The notes below the pieces were generated by a model. The model searched no databases. It was given only the letters and a program-made list of their open reading frames with translations, and was not told the DNA's origin. The position numbers and the translations under genes were made by a program. DNA of 64,000 bases. Source: an uncultured Treponema sp. GTDB lineage: Bacteria > Spirochaetota > Spirochaetia > Treponematales > Treponemataceae. Below are positions 1-7,988 of the stretch, piece by piece; position 1 is the first letter of the stretch, and each line of letters opens with the position of its first letter. The stretch covers positions 62,001-126,000 of the forward strand of contig CAKUZR010000003.1 of the NCBI GenBank assembly GCA_934718065.1, written 5' to 3'.

Positions 1-3000
1 CTCAAAAGAGGACTTTCCGCCTTTTTTTGTAACACGAGAAAAAACTGTTTTAAAATTACTCTCTCCAAAAATCTCATCGCAGCACTTCTTCAAGTTATCA
101 ACTTCATTATCATCAATGCTGATAAAAATAACCCCATCATCCGTCAGCAAATCCCTAGCAAGCTTCAGGCGTGGATACATCATATTCAGCCAGTCGGTAT
201 GAAAACGGCCGTTGCTTTCGGTGTTGCGGGTGTAGTTGTCTACAAGCTGGTTTCCGTCTTCGTCAAAATTTCCGCTCTTCTCTGAAAACTCTGAACTGGA
301 AACTGAAAATTCATCGTTATACACAAAGTCGTTGCCCATATTGTAGGGCGGGTCTATGTAGATCATCTTGATTTTGCCGAGATAGGTCTCCTGCAAGAGC
401 TTCAGCACTTCCAGATTATCGCCCTCGATATAGAGGTTTTCGGTGTTGTCGAAGTCCACGCTTTCTTCCCGGCAGGGGCGCAGAGTTTTGGGAATGGGAG
501 CGTTTGCAATAGGTTCATTATATCCTTTGGTCATTAAGCGCATTTTATCCAGCATATTCTTTGGATTCAGATGATTACAAACTACATTTCCATCTTCTCC
601 AATATAAACCATATAGAAAGGATGAAGTCTGTTCTGGTTATCTATGTTTACGCTGTTATTTCTATTTTTCAGAACATAAATAACACCTGGCGGACAGTCT
701 TCTTTAGCCATAGTTACAGCATGCAGTCCAAATGGAGTGTTATCTAAGTCTCCATGCTCTTTTACATATTCAAGTAAATCCAGGCGGAATTCATTAAGTC
801 CTAAATCCATAATATTAATTCCGCTGTTCATTTCTTCAATATCAATTACTTCATCTTTTAGTTTTTGCAGTTGTTCTTTTCTATAATCAAGATCTTTCTG
901 TTCTTCTTCAAGAATGTTGTCATCGGCAGTTGCAGCCATATCTACAATCTTCATTCTTGTTTCAACACGACCTTTTAGATTTATATATTCATCAAGCGTT
1001 AAATCCGGCCAGAAGTTCACAAGCTGAATCTGTGCATTTTTACTTCCTATTCGGTCAATTCGTCCAAATCTCTGGATAATGCGAACCGGGTTCCAGTGTA
1101 TATCGTAGTTAATCAGATAATCACAATCCTGTAAGTTCTGGCCTTCAGAAATACAGTCTGTTGCAATAAGAATATCTATGCTTCTTGGATCGTCAGGGAA
1201 TATTACATTCTTATCTTTTGAAAGCGGTGAAAAATATGTAAGAACCGCATTTAAATCACAACGGAACTTTTCAAGTGTACATTTACCTTCCGTAGTTCCG
1301 CTAATCATTGCAGAGTTTAATCCGTATTTTTCTTTAATCAAAACGTTTAGATTGTCGTAAAGATAATCAGCTGTATCTGCAAATGCAGAGAATACAATTA
1401 CTTTCTTATTGTTTCCATTTATAGGATTTTCAATTTTGTTGCATATAACTTCAATAAGTTTTTGAAGCTTTGAATCTTTTTCCGGAGCAATATCAGCTAC
1501 AAGGCTTTCGAGACCTGCAAGGATTGCTTCATCAAGCTTCAAATCTGCAAGCCATGAAATATAATCCATATCATTCAAATCAATCTTAACTTTCTTACCA
1601 ATTGAAAACATATCACTTGCATTCTGGTCATCAAAGTCATAATCATCATCCATTGAGACATCTGTAAGATTGATGTTCGGATTGTTTTTATTTTCAGCAA
1701 AATCTTCAACAATTTTTATTGTCTGGTTAATGCAATGCCTTACACGCTGGATTGTAAGCCTGAAAGAGTAAACTGAACTTTCAAGACGTTTCAAAAGATT
1801 AATCGCCATAAGCCTGCGAATACCGCTTTCACGTCCCATCTGGTCAAATCCGCCGGAGCCCGTTTCTTCATCAACATTCAAATCATACTTTGAACGTTTG
1901 CTAGACAGAATAAAATGAGAAGGCACATAAACTGAAAGTTTAAGTTTATTCAATTCTTCAAAAATCAAATTGAATGTGGTTTCATTATCATCTTGTGTAA
2001 GAGGCGTAGAATAAGAAATAGGATGTAATCTTTTCGGAAAACTTCCAATATCTTTTGTATCATAATATTTTTGAATATGCTTGCGGCTTCGAGCAATTGT
2101 AACGCTGTCAAGAACTTCAAAGAAGTCAAAACTAAGCATTGAAAGCAGATTTTCGGTAGTGCGCTCTTTTGTTTCAAATCTGCTCCATTTGTTAAATGCA
2201 ATCTGCGCCTGGCGGAAAATATCTTCAATTGAACTTTTTGTATTAAGGGTTCTATCAAGATTTTCAGCAACGCCTTCATAAGCAAGTGCAAGTTGATTTT
2301 TTAAATCAATAAAACGATTATTTACCGGTGTTGCAGAAAGCATCAGAACTTTGGTCTTAACATCTTGCTTAATAACTTTTTCCATGAGCTGCATATAACG
2401 GTTTTCTTTTGTGTTCGCATGAGTGCCAATACCGTTACGAAAGTTATGAGATTCGTCGATTACAACCAAATCATAATTTCCCCAGTTTATATAGGCAAGG
2501 TCATTGCCGTTTGACTGTCCGTGTTTACGGTTCAAGTCTGTATGAAATAAAACATCATAACGAAGGCGGTCATCTGCAACAGGATTATTCTTATAATTTC
2601 CTTTATAAATATTCCAGTTGTTAGCAAGTTTTTTAGGGCAAAGAACAAGAACACGGCTGTTACGGCTTTCAAAATATTTTATTACGGAAAGAGCAGTAAA
2701 AGTCTTACCAAGGCCGACACTGTCCGCAAGAATACAACCATTATATTTTTCCAGCTTATTAATTATTGCAAGGCAAGCATCCTTCTGAAAATTATAAAGT
2801 TTATTCCAAATTGCGCTCTGCTTAAATCCTGTGGCTTCTTTTGGCAAAACATCTTCGCTTATGTCATCAAGAAATTCCTTGAAGATATTGTAGAGCGTTA
2901 TAAAGTATATAAATTCTGGTGCGTTTTCGATATAAGCAGATGAAATACTTTCTATAACTTGATTCGTTACATCCTGCATAATATCTTTATTCTGCCAGAA

Positions 3001-3537
3001 CTGTTCAAACATCTGCAGAAACCCCACACTCATAGGTGACTGCATTTTTGTAATTGCAAAAGCTGCATTATTTCCTTTCTCAACACCAAGTTCTACAGCA
3101 GTAAATTCTCTTATAGGATTGTATGCGGTTTCATCAAGGTTCATAAAACTTGGCATATTCTGCTGTGTAGAGTTAGATTTAAAAACAACTTTCTTTTTTA
3201 TCCATTCTGCACACTCTTTTGCAATTGCTTTTTGATTAAGTTCATTACGGAGTTTTACTTCAAATTCTGTACCATAAAGACTGCGTTCACGGTTCAAACG
3301 TGGAATATAAAACTCTCGTTTTTCTTTTTTTACTTTATCAGAAACGAAAGTCGGAGATGTAAAAATAAAACGTAGTTCATCAATATTTTTCAATTGGTCT
3401 TTTAGTTCTTGATATGCGTAGATAGAAAAACAAGCCGCAGCTATAGAAATTTTACTTCCGGGCTTAATCTCTTCTTTTAAACTTTGACTTAAAGTTTTGT
3501 GCACATTATCAATAAAATCGGGTAAAATCACGTCCAT
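1..3537 (-). CDS. SNF2-like helicase fused to type III-like DNA methyltransferase (3' end outside window)
   Basis: One uninterrupted minus-strand frame of 1179 codons starts at ATG 3537 and runs off position 1; I translated it line by line and met no stop. N-terminal about 1-120 resembles the PLD-like region of bacterial helicases. Residues about 265-860 are a superfamily 2 helicase: Walker A SVGLGKT (Lys about 278), DESH box (about 361-364), LSATPVNN (about 400) and motif VI QRFGRIDRIG (about 822). From about residue 1030 the protein becomes an adenine-N6 methyltransferase of the type III Mod kind: NLYIEGDNLEVLKLL, then the catalytic DPPY at about 1062-1065 and FISIDDNEVDNL. Mod motif I and the target-recognition part lie outside the window. 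Known relatives carry helicase and Mod as separate genes in restriction/defence loci; the fusion is seen here directly. Role in DNA modification or phage defence is inferred. Confidence 0.85.
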   Translation of the reverse strand, partial: MDVILPDFIDNVHKTLSQSLKEEIKPGSKISIAAACFSIYAYQELKDQLKNIDELRFIFTSPTFVSDKVKKEKREFYIPRLNRERSLYGTEFEVKLRNELNQKAIAKECAEWIKKKVVFKSNSTQQNMPSFMNLDETAYNPIREFTAVELGVEKGNNAAFAITKMQSPMSVGFLQMFEQFWQNKDIMQDVTNQVIESISSAYIENAPEFIYFITLYNIFKEFLDDISEDVLPKEATGFKQSAIWNKLYNFQKDACLAIINKLEKYNGCILADSVGLGKTFTALSVIKYFESRNSRVLVLCPKKLANNWNIYKGNYKNNPVADDRLRYDVLFHTDLNRKHGQSNGNDLAYINWGNYDLVVIDESHNFRNGIGTHANTKENRYMQLMEKVIKQDVKTKVLMLSATPVNNRFIDLKNQLALAYEGVAENLDRTLNTKSSIEDIFRQAQIAFNKWSRFETKERTTENLLSMLSFDFFEVLDSVTIARSRKHIQKYYDTKDIGSFPKRLHPISYSTPLTQDDNETTFNLIFEELNKLKLSVYVPSHFILSSKRSKYDLNVDEETGSGGFDQMGRESGIRRLMAINLLKRLESSVYSFRLTIQRVRHCINQTIKIVEDFAENKNNPNINLTDVSMDDDYDFDDQNASDMFSIGKKVKIDLNDMDYISWLADLKLDEAILAGLESLVADIAPEKDSKLQKLIEVICNKIENPINGNNKKVIVFSAFADTADYLYDNLNVLIKEKYGLNSAMISGTTEGKCTLEKFRCDLNAVLTYFSPLSKDKNVIFPDDPRSIDILIATDCISEGQNLQDCDYLINYDIHWNPVRIIQRFGRIDRIGSKNAQIQLVNFWPDLTLDEYINLKGRVETRMKIVDMAATADDNILEEEQKDLDYRKEQLQKLKDEVIDIEEMNSGINIMDLGLNEFRLDLLEYVKEHGDLDNTPFGLHAVTMAKEDCPPGVIYVLKNRNNSVNIDNQNRLHPFYMVYIGEDGNVVCNHLNPKNMLDKMRLMTKGYNEPIANAPIPKTLRPCREESVDFDNTENLYIEGDNLEVLKLLQETYLGKIKMIYIDPPYNMGNDFVYNDEFSVSSSEFSEKSGNFDEDGNQLVDNYTRNTESNGRFHTDWLNMMYPRLKLARDLLTDDGVIFISIDDNEVDNLKKCCDEIFGESNFKTVFSRVTKKGGKSSFE

Positions 3538-3625
3538 AATAATATCCAATTATACCACAAATTTAAGCCCTTATGCCTTTTTCTAATAAAACCCCCGCAT
3601 TTTTCCGCCACTTCCCGCAATTCCA

Positions 3626-3640
3626 TGCTATAATATCCCC
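3626..3640 (+). promoter_or_regulatory. Extended -10 promoter for the kinase/TPR gene
   Basis: TGC followed by TATAAT at 3629-3634 is an extended -10 element. It ends six bases before ATG 3641, and no Shine-Dalgarno sequence fits between them, so the transcript is probably leaderless. No good -35 box is visible. Confidence 0.55.
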
Positions 3641-4999
3641 ATGAACAGTTTGTCAGCAATAAAAGAAGCGCCTGAACAGCCTAAGCAGCTTGAATTCACA
3701 TTTGAAGGCTACGATGAAGAGCCTCTCCCGGAAAAGTCCTTTGCAACGGCGGAAACTCTTACGCTCAATGCAATAACCAGCGCAAGCGATTTTACAGACC
3801 TTTTTGAGGACGCCCGATGCATAAGCCGGATTTATGGCAGCAATGAAGAAAATCCAGGGCTTTATTATATCTTTCATGCCCACGATGCTGTAACCGGGCG
3901 CAACATAGCCGTAAAAGCCACAAACCCTTCTTTATGCCAGCAGCACCCACATCTAGAAGACTGCCTGAAATGGGAAAGCAAAGTTCTGCAAATATTAAAG
4001 GGCAAGCACCGCATGCAGCAGATTTTAACACCGTACAAAACCATGCAGGCCAATATCCAGCTGGAAGGAAAAAGTTATATTGTGCCGGTTTCATTTTTTT
4101 CTTCTATATATATGGATATAGACGTGCGGAAATCATTTTTTGACGAGGCAAACGACCGCCTTAAAACCTGCGCAAACAGGCTCAAGCTGTTCTGCTCCAT
4201 GATTTCTGCTGTCCAAAGCCTGCACCGCGAAGGATTCTGCCACAGAGATTTAAAGCCTTCAAATGTAATGGGCGTGCGTAAAGACGGAAAATGCACAGCT
4301 GTCCTCATAGATTTAGGGCTTTCGCTTGCAGCACCGGAAATAGAAAGAGAAATAAAACTGTTCTCACCGGATGCGGAAGATTTGCCTATGATGTACTGCG
4401 CCCCGGAACTGTATTCCGGCTTTGAAAACAACCTGGAGCTGGCAAAAAGCACGGACATCTACGCTCTTGGGTGCATGCTTTTTGAGCTTTTAGACAAGCG
4501 GAGTTTTTACACAACACTGAATGAAACAAACGGCTCAACTTTCTGGGAAGCCGCGAACAATATCAGAGTCGGAAAAGAAGAATTCAACGGCAACGAAAAC
4601 AAACGACTTGCCCTTTACAACGAGCTTCTTTCAGAATTTGCCCCTTCCATAATAATCCCGCGCATTTCGGAAGATTCAATTATTCCAGGATATGCACGGA
4701 ACGAACTTCAGAAAATAATCAGTTCAATGTGTGCATTTGACTACAGAAAACGTACCAAAGAAACCGGCCTTGACGGCATTAAAAAAAAGCTGTTCCTTCT
4801 TATCCGCATTCTGGAGGATGAGCACCTGAGGGAGTTTTACAAAAAGCGATGCCGCAATCAACCATGCAAAATGTTCATTTGTAAAAGAAAAATACGGAGA
4901 GGCGCTGGAGCGGCTAACTTCCCTTATAGAAGACGGAACAAACCCGGCGGCAGTCTGGAACAACATTGCGCTTTGCAATGCAGGCATAAGAAAATATGA
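3641..4999 (+). CDS. Hanks-type Ser/Thr protein kinase domain, N-terminal part of a frameshifted kinase-TPR gene
   Basis: The frame encodes a eukaryotic-like kinase: a candidate ATP-binding Lys in NIAVKA (about residue 90), catalytic loop HRDLKPSN (about 202-209), the metal-binding motif as DLG instead of DFG (about 225), and APE within YCAPELYSG. The glycine loop is poorly conserved. No membrane segment is visible, so a cytosolic kinase is likely. From about residue 400 the translation turns into an improbable basic stretch (KRKIRRGAGAAN) until the stop at 4999. Over the same bases the frame used by the downstream TPR gene gives sensible protein (KSDAAINHAKCSFVKEKYGEAL). A run of five A at 4841-4845 is the best candidate for one extra base. 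With that base removed the gene would be one 725-residue kinase-TPR protein ending at 5819. Substrates are unknown. Confidence 0.8.
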   Translation: MNSLSAIKEAPEQPKQLEFTFEGYDEEPLPEKSFATAETLTLNAITSASDFTDLFEDARCISRIYGSNEENPGLYYIFHAHDAVTGRNIAVKATNPSLCQQHPHLEDCLKWESKVLQILKGKHRMQQILTPYKTMQANIQLEGKSYIVPVSFFSSIYMDIDVRKSFFDEANDRLKTCANRLKLFCSMISAVQSLHREGFCHRDLKPSNVMGVRKDGKCTAVLIDLGLSLAAPEIEREIKLFSPDAEDLPMMYCAPELYSGFENNLELAKSTDIYALGCMLFELLDKRSFYTTLNETNGSTFWEAANNIRVGKEEFNGNENKRLALYNELLSEFAPSIIIPRISEDSIIPGYARNELQKIISSMCAFDYRKRTKETGLDGIKKKLFLLIRILEDEHLREFYKKRCRNQPCKMFICKRKIRRGAGAANFPYRRRNKPGGSLEQHCALQCRHKKI

Positions 5000-5108
5000 C
5001 CGCGCGGAACGGAACATTGCAAAATCACTTGAAAAATTCAATGGGCAGAAAAACTTTAAGAATGAAAAAGAAAAATCAAAACAGCTGGAAATCATCCTGA
5101 CAAACTAT

Positions 5109-5819
5109 ATGAAAATTCTGAACGCACAGAGAAAATACAAAGAAACGCTTTTTCTTTTTGAAAACACAAACGGCGCGAAAGGCTTTGAACTTTCAGAAGA
5201 CAACTACTTAAACTACTTTGCGGAATACAGGAAGGCGCTTCTTGCAACCGGCGACTATGAAACTTATTTTAATTTCCTGAATCCGGTCTTCATGCTTGAT
5301 TCAACAAGCCTTGCATTAAAACTTTTTGCCTGCAACGATCTGCTCAGGCTTTTAACGCTTACTGGACAGAACTCATCTTCAGCCTGCAAATGCCTTGAAT
5401 TCTTAAAAAATCTGCACAAAAACTATCCGCACGGAAACCACACAGTCCAGGTTATAAACAACATCATTTATACAAGCCTTGAGCTGGGAGAACCAGTTTC
5501 GCACGATTTATTGAATGACTTTATTCCGACAATTCCGCTTCATCCATGCAACACCGCAACTTACGGACTGTATCTTATAAAAATAAAGCACCATATTGAG
5601 CGCGGGCTTTCCTATTATGACAGGTCAATAGCAATGGCTCAGAAAGACCCAAAGTCCGCAGATTTAACAGAGGAACTGAAAACAAAAAAAGAAATAGAAA
5701 CCGCAGAATATCTTATCCAGACAGGCGATTTTAATTCCGCCAGAAGGCTTTTAGAAAGATTGAATAAGCGTGCCGGCATTACGAAATTAATACTGCGTGA
5801 TGCAGACTTTTTTTTCTGA
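5109..5819 (+). CDS. TPR-like C-terminal half of the frameshifted kinase-TPR gene
   Basis: This frame is open from about 4830, well upstream of the first ATG at 5109, and the upstream part already reads as helical repeat protein (KYGEALERLTSL, WNNIALCNAGIRKYDRAERN). The 5109 ATG has no clear Shine-Dalgarno sequence and is probably not a true start. The region is alpha-helical, with TPR-like spacing of aromatic and Ala/Leu residues, and no enzymatic motif. It most likely forms the sensing or partner-binding half of the kinase encoded just upstream. Bases 5689-5781 recur, slightly diverged, at 13667-13763 behind the RND gene. Whether the pair still works as two proteins, or is a pseudogene or a sequencing error, cannot be told from the sequence. 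Confidence 0.7.
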   Translation: MKILNAQRKYKETLFLFENTNGAKGFELSEDNYLNYFAEYRKALLATGDYETYFNFLNPVFMLDSTSLALKLFACNDLLRLLTLTGQNSSSACKCLEFLKNLHKNYPHGNHTVQVINNIIYTSLELGEPVSHDLLNDFIPTIPLHPCNTATYGLYLIKIKHHIERGLSYYDRSIAMAQKDPKSADLTEELKTKKEIETAEYLIQTGDFNSARRLLERLNKRAGITKLILRDADFFF

Positions 5820-5883
5820 ATATTACATTTGAAACTTGTCCTGCCATATTAAATAATGCGCTTCAACTAATCAGTTACATTAA

Positions 5884-5918
5884 AAATCCCTGTTCAATAT
5901 TTTTTTGAGCAGGGATTT
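5884..5918 (+). terminator. Stem-loop terminator after the kinase/TPR gene
   Basis: A perfect 9-bp stem (AAATCCCTG at 5884-5892 against CAGGGATTT at 5910-5918) with a T-rich loop lies 65 bases after the stop. The following U tract is weak (GTTTAAAT), so strength is uncertain. Confidence 0.6.
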
Positions 5919-5951
5919 GTTTAAATCAATAATATGAATCTTACAAAAAAT

Positions 5952-6004
5952 AAGGTTTCAGAAAGGTTCTCCCAAATATTTTATAAACAAACTTGTGGTA
6001 TAAT
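5952..6004 (+). promoter_or_regulatory. Response-regulator operator and promoter of the two-component operon
   Basis: Two AAGGTT hexamers start 11 bases apart (5952 and 5963), one helical turn, as in OmpR/PhoB-family operators. After 17 bases comes AACAAACT (5986-5993), then a -10 box TATAAT (5999-6004). The same arrangement with the same spacing precedes the tolC gene at 7914-7965. This points to autoregulation of the operon by its own response regulator. The binding protein is inferred. Confidence 0.65.
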
Positions 6005-6032
6005 AAAATTATACTAATGCACGGGGTGTTTT

Positions 6033-6725
6033 ATGTACAAAATTCTTGTTGCTGATGATGAAAAGGAAGTTGTGGAACTTATTACGCTCTATCTTGAAAA
6101 AGATGGATTTGAAGTTCTGTCTGCAAATGATGGAATTACAGCATTGGGAATTGCAACTACAGAAAAGCTTGACTGCGCAATTCTTGATGTGATGATGCCG
6201 GAACTGAACGGTTTTCAGCTTCTCAAAAAAATCCGCGAGAAATCTGACATCCCTGTAATCATGCTCACGGCACGGACTTCTTCCGCAGATAAGGTGCTTG
6301 GTCTTGATATTGGAGCTGATGACTATGTTGCAAAGCCCTTTGATCCGCTTGAACTTTGCGCGCGCGTAAAGGCAAATATCCGGCGGTATGGCGGAAGTTC
6401 AAACACAAATGCCCCTGCTGTTCTGAAAGTCGGTTCTCTCGAACTTGATACCGAAAAATGTTTTCTTTTCAAAAAATCAGGTGATGAAAAAACACAAATA
6501 GAAATCACTTCTACAGAGTTTCGCGTGCTCCAGCTTTTTATGTCGAATCCGAACCGTGTTTTTACAAAAGCGCAAATTAGTGCGGCTGGCTGGGGCGAAA
6601 ATACTTATATTGAAGATAACAGCATTATGGTCACTCTGAGTAAAATCCGCGCGAAACTTGGAAACGAAGGCTGGATAAAAAATATCCGCGGGCTTGGATA
6701 TAAAATGGAGATAATAGAAGAATAA
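6033..6725 (+). CDS. OmpR/PhoB-family response regulator
   Basis: A 230-residue two-domain regulator. The receiver domain (about 1-120) has the acidic pair in VADDEKE, the phosphoryl-acceptor Asp in AILDVMMP (about 53), the Thr in MLTAR and the Lys in VAKPFD. The winged-helix DNA-binding domain (about 133-228) ends with the typical NIRGLGYKME. A GGGGTG-type ribosome site precedes the ATG. The stop overlaps the start of the sensor kinase gene (TAATG), so the two are co-translated. Its own promoter and the promoter of the efflux operon downstream share direct AAGGTT repeats, so its likely job is to switch on both. The signal is unknown; efflux substrates or envelope stress are reasonable guesses. 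Confidence 0.92.
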   Translation: MYKILVADDEKEVVELITLYLEKDGFEVLSANDGITALGIATTEKLDCAILDVMMPELNGFQLLKKIREKSDIPVIMLTARTSSADKVLGLDIGADDYVAKPFDPLELCARVKANIRRYGGSSNTNAPAVLKVGSLELDTEKCFLFKKSGDEKTQIEITSTEFRVLQLFMSNPNRVFTKAQISAAGWGENTYIEDNSIMVTLSKIRAKLGNEGWIKNIRGLGYKMEIIEE

Positions 6726-7807
6726 TGAAAAAATCACGTAAGCTTAGGATTCAGATTTTCACCTATCTGATTGCAGTGTTTTTTATTTGGTTTGCAGCAG
6801 GCTCTACAATTGCCGAATATATTTATTTTCTTGAAGAAAAACGCGGCGTGGAATTTCCGCAGAGATTTTATATTATTTTTGATTGCATTCAGGCACTTCT
6901 TCTTGTTCTAATGAATATTCCATTTGTCCGTTTTTTGATTAAGCACATAGACCAGCCTGTTCAGAAAATTATTGGCGGCTTGAATAAAATTGCAGACGGA
7001 AAATATGATGGAAAAATTGATTTTGACGCAAAAAACGAGCTTGATGAAATAAAAAACGCTTTTAACAAGATGACAGAAAAACTTTCAGAGGCAGAAAAAA
7101 TCAAACAGAATGCAGAAAACGAACGTGTTCTTCTTTTTGCGAATATGGCTCACGATCTGAAAACTCCAATTACAAGCATCATTGGTTTTTCAAAAGCTCT
7201 TTCAGACGAAATAATTTCGGACGAGGCAAAAAAGGCAGAATACATTGCGACAATTAACTCAAAGGCCGTGAAAATGAACGATCTGATAGACCGCCTTTTT
7301 GAATATGTAAAACTTGAGAGTGCCGAGAACCACCTTCATCTTGAAAATGTGGATATTGCAGAAGTTTTGAGGAACTGCATTGCCGATGTTTACACCGAAT
7401 ACGAAGAAAAACACATTCAGCTGGAACTTGACATTCCAGATGCGCCGGTTATGAAAACTGCCGACAAGCTTGAACTTTCGCGTGTCTATACAAATCTTTT
7501 GAACAATGTGATTAAGCATAATCCGGACGGAATTCGCGTGCTTGTCCTAATGTCATCTGATGGCAGGGCGATAATTGCAGATTCTGGAGCACCTATGCCA
7601 CAGGAACTTGCCACAACTCTTTTTACACCTTTTGTGAGCGGCGATGCTTCCCGTCGTCACGGCGGCGGAAGCGGACTAGGTCTTTCTCTTGCGCACAAGG
7701 TTATGCAAAAACATAGCGGTGATTTGCGTTTTGTGCAGGGGGATGCAGGTGCTGCCAGTGGCGATTTGCCACAAGGATATACAAAGGCGTTTGTAGTAAT
7801 ATTATAA
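6725..7807 (+). CDS. Sensor histidine kinase (HAMP, HisKA, HATPase)
   Basis: This 360-residue inner-membrane kinase has two membrane segments (about 12-31 and 55-73) with only a short loop between them, so there is no large periplasmic sensor. A HAMP linker follows (about 74-125). HisKA carries the phospho-acceptor in MAHDLKTPITS (His about 143). The ATPase part has the N box NNVIKHNPDG, DSGAPMP and the GSGLGLSLAHK loop. It partners the response regulator encoded just upstream, which it overlaps by one base. The short periplasmic part suggests it senses within or at the membrane, as in other intramembrane-sensing kinases next to efflux operons; this is an inference. Confidence 0.92.
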   Translation: MKKSRKLRIQIFTYLIAVFFIWFAAGSTIAEYIYFLEEKRGVEFPQRFYIIFDCIQALLLVLMNIPFVRFLIKHIDQPVQKIIGGLNKIADGKYDGKIDFDAKNELDEIKNAFNKMTEKLSEAEKIKQNAENERVLLFANMAHDLKTPITSIIGFSKALSDEIISDEAKKAEYIATINSKAVKMNDLIDRLFEYVKLESAENHLHLENVDIAEVLRNCIADVYTEYEEKHIQLELDIPDAPVMKTADKLELSRVYTNLLNNVIKHNPDGIRVLVLMSSDGRAIIADSGAPMPQELATTLFTPFVSGDASRRHGGGSGLGLSLAHKVMQKHSGDLRFVQGDAGAASGDLPQGYTKAFVVIL

Positions 7808-7810
7808 TAA

Positions 7811-7905
7811 TGGCATTCCCCTCACTTCATTCGGGTCGCTATGTCCGTGGTTCGCTGCGCTCATTCCTTCGGAACGGCTTCGCCGCCACTCCCAGCGCTA
7901 ATGCA
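7811..7905. other. GC-rich non-coding insert between the kinase gene and tolC
   Basis: A GC-rich patch with short self-complementary pieces (for example TTCGGAA) stands out from the AT-rich surroundings and ends just before the operator at 7914. I see no coding potential and no second copy in the window. It may be a degenerate repeat of the kind common between genes here. Confidence 0.3.
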
Positions 7906-7913
7906 AAAAAAAT

Positions 7914-7985
7914 AAGGTTGTAGAAAGGTTATTTCAATTGTATTGAAAACAAACTCCTGTATATTTTTGAACGAAAACAGGAGTT
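7914..7985 (+). promoter_or_regulatory. Operator/promoter of the efflux operon, with an inverted repeat over the ribosome site
   Basis: AAGGTT at 7914 and 7925, 17 bases, AACAAACT (7948-7955) and TATATT (7960-7965) reproduce the layout upstream of the response regulator. In addition AACTCCTGT (7952-7960) is perfectly complementary to ACAGGAGTT (7977-7985), which contains the Shine-Dalgarno AGGAG of tolC. If transcription starts after the predicted -10 box the left arm is not in the RNA, and the repeat would be a DNA operator. If it starts further upstream, the repeat could hide the ribosome site. Confidence 0.65.
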
Positions 7986-7988
7986 GCT

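Noticed and set aside
1965..2624. Several short frames on both strands within the helicase gene
   Set aside because: All lie inside the continuous helicase frame and have no domain content or ribosome sites.
1..3537. Treating the helicase-methyltransferase as the missing ZorD of the Zorya-like cluster
   Set aside because: It lies about 11 kb away on the opposite strand behind unrelated genes, carries a methyltransferase instead of a nuclease domain, and has its own separate start region.
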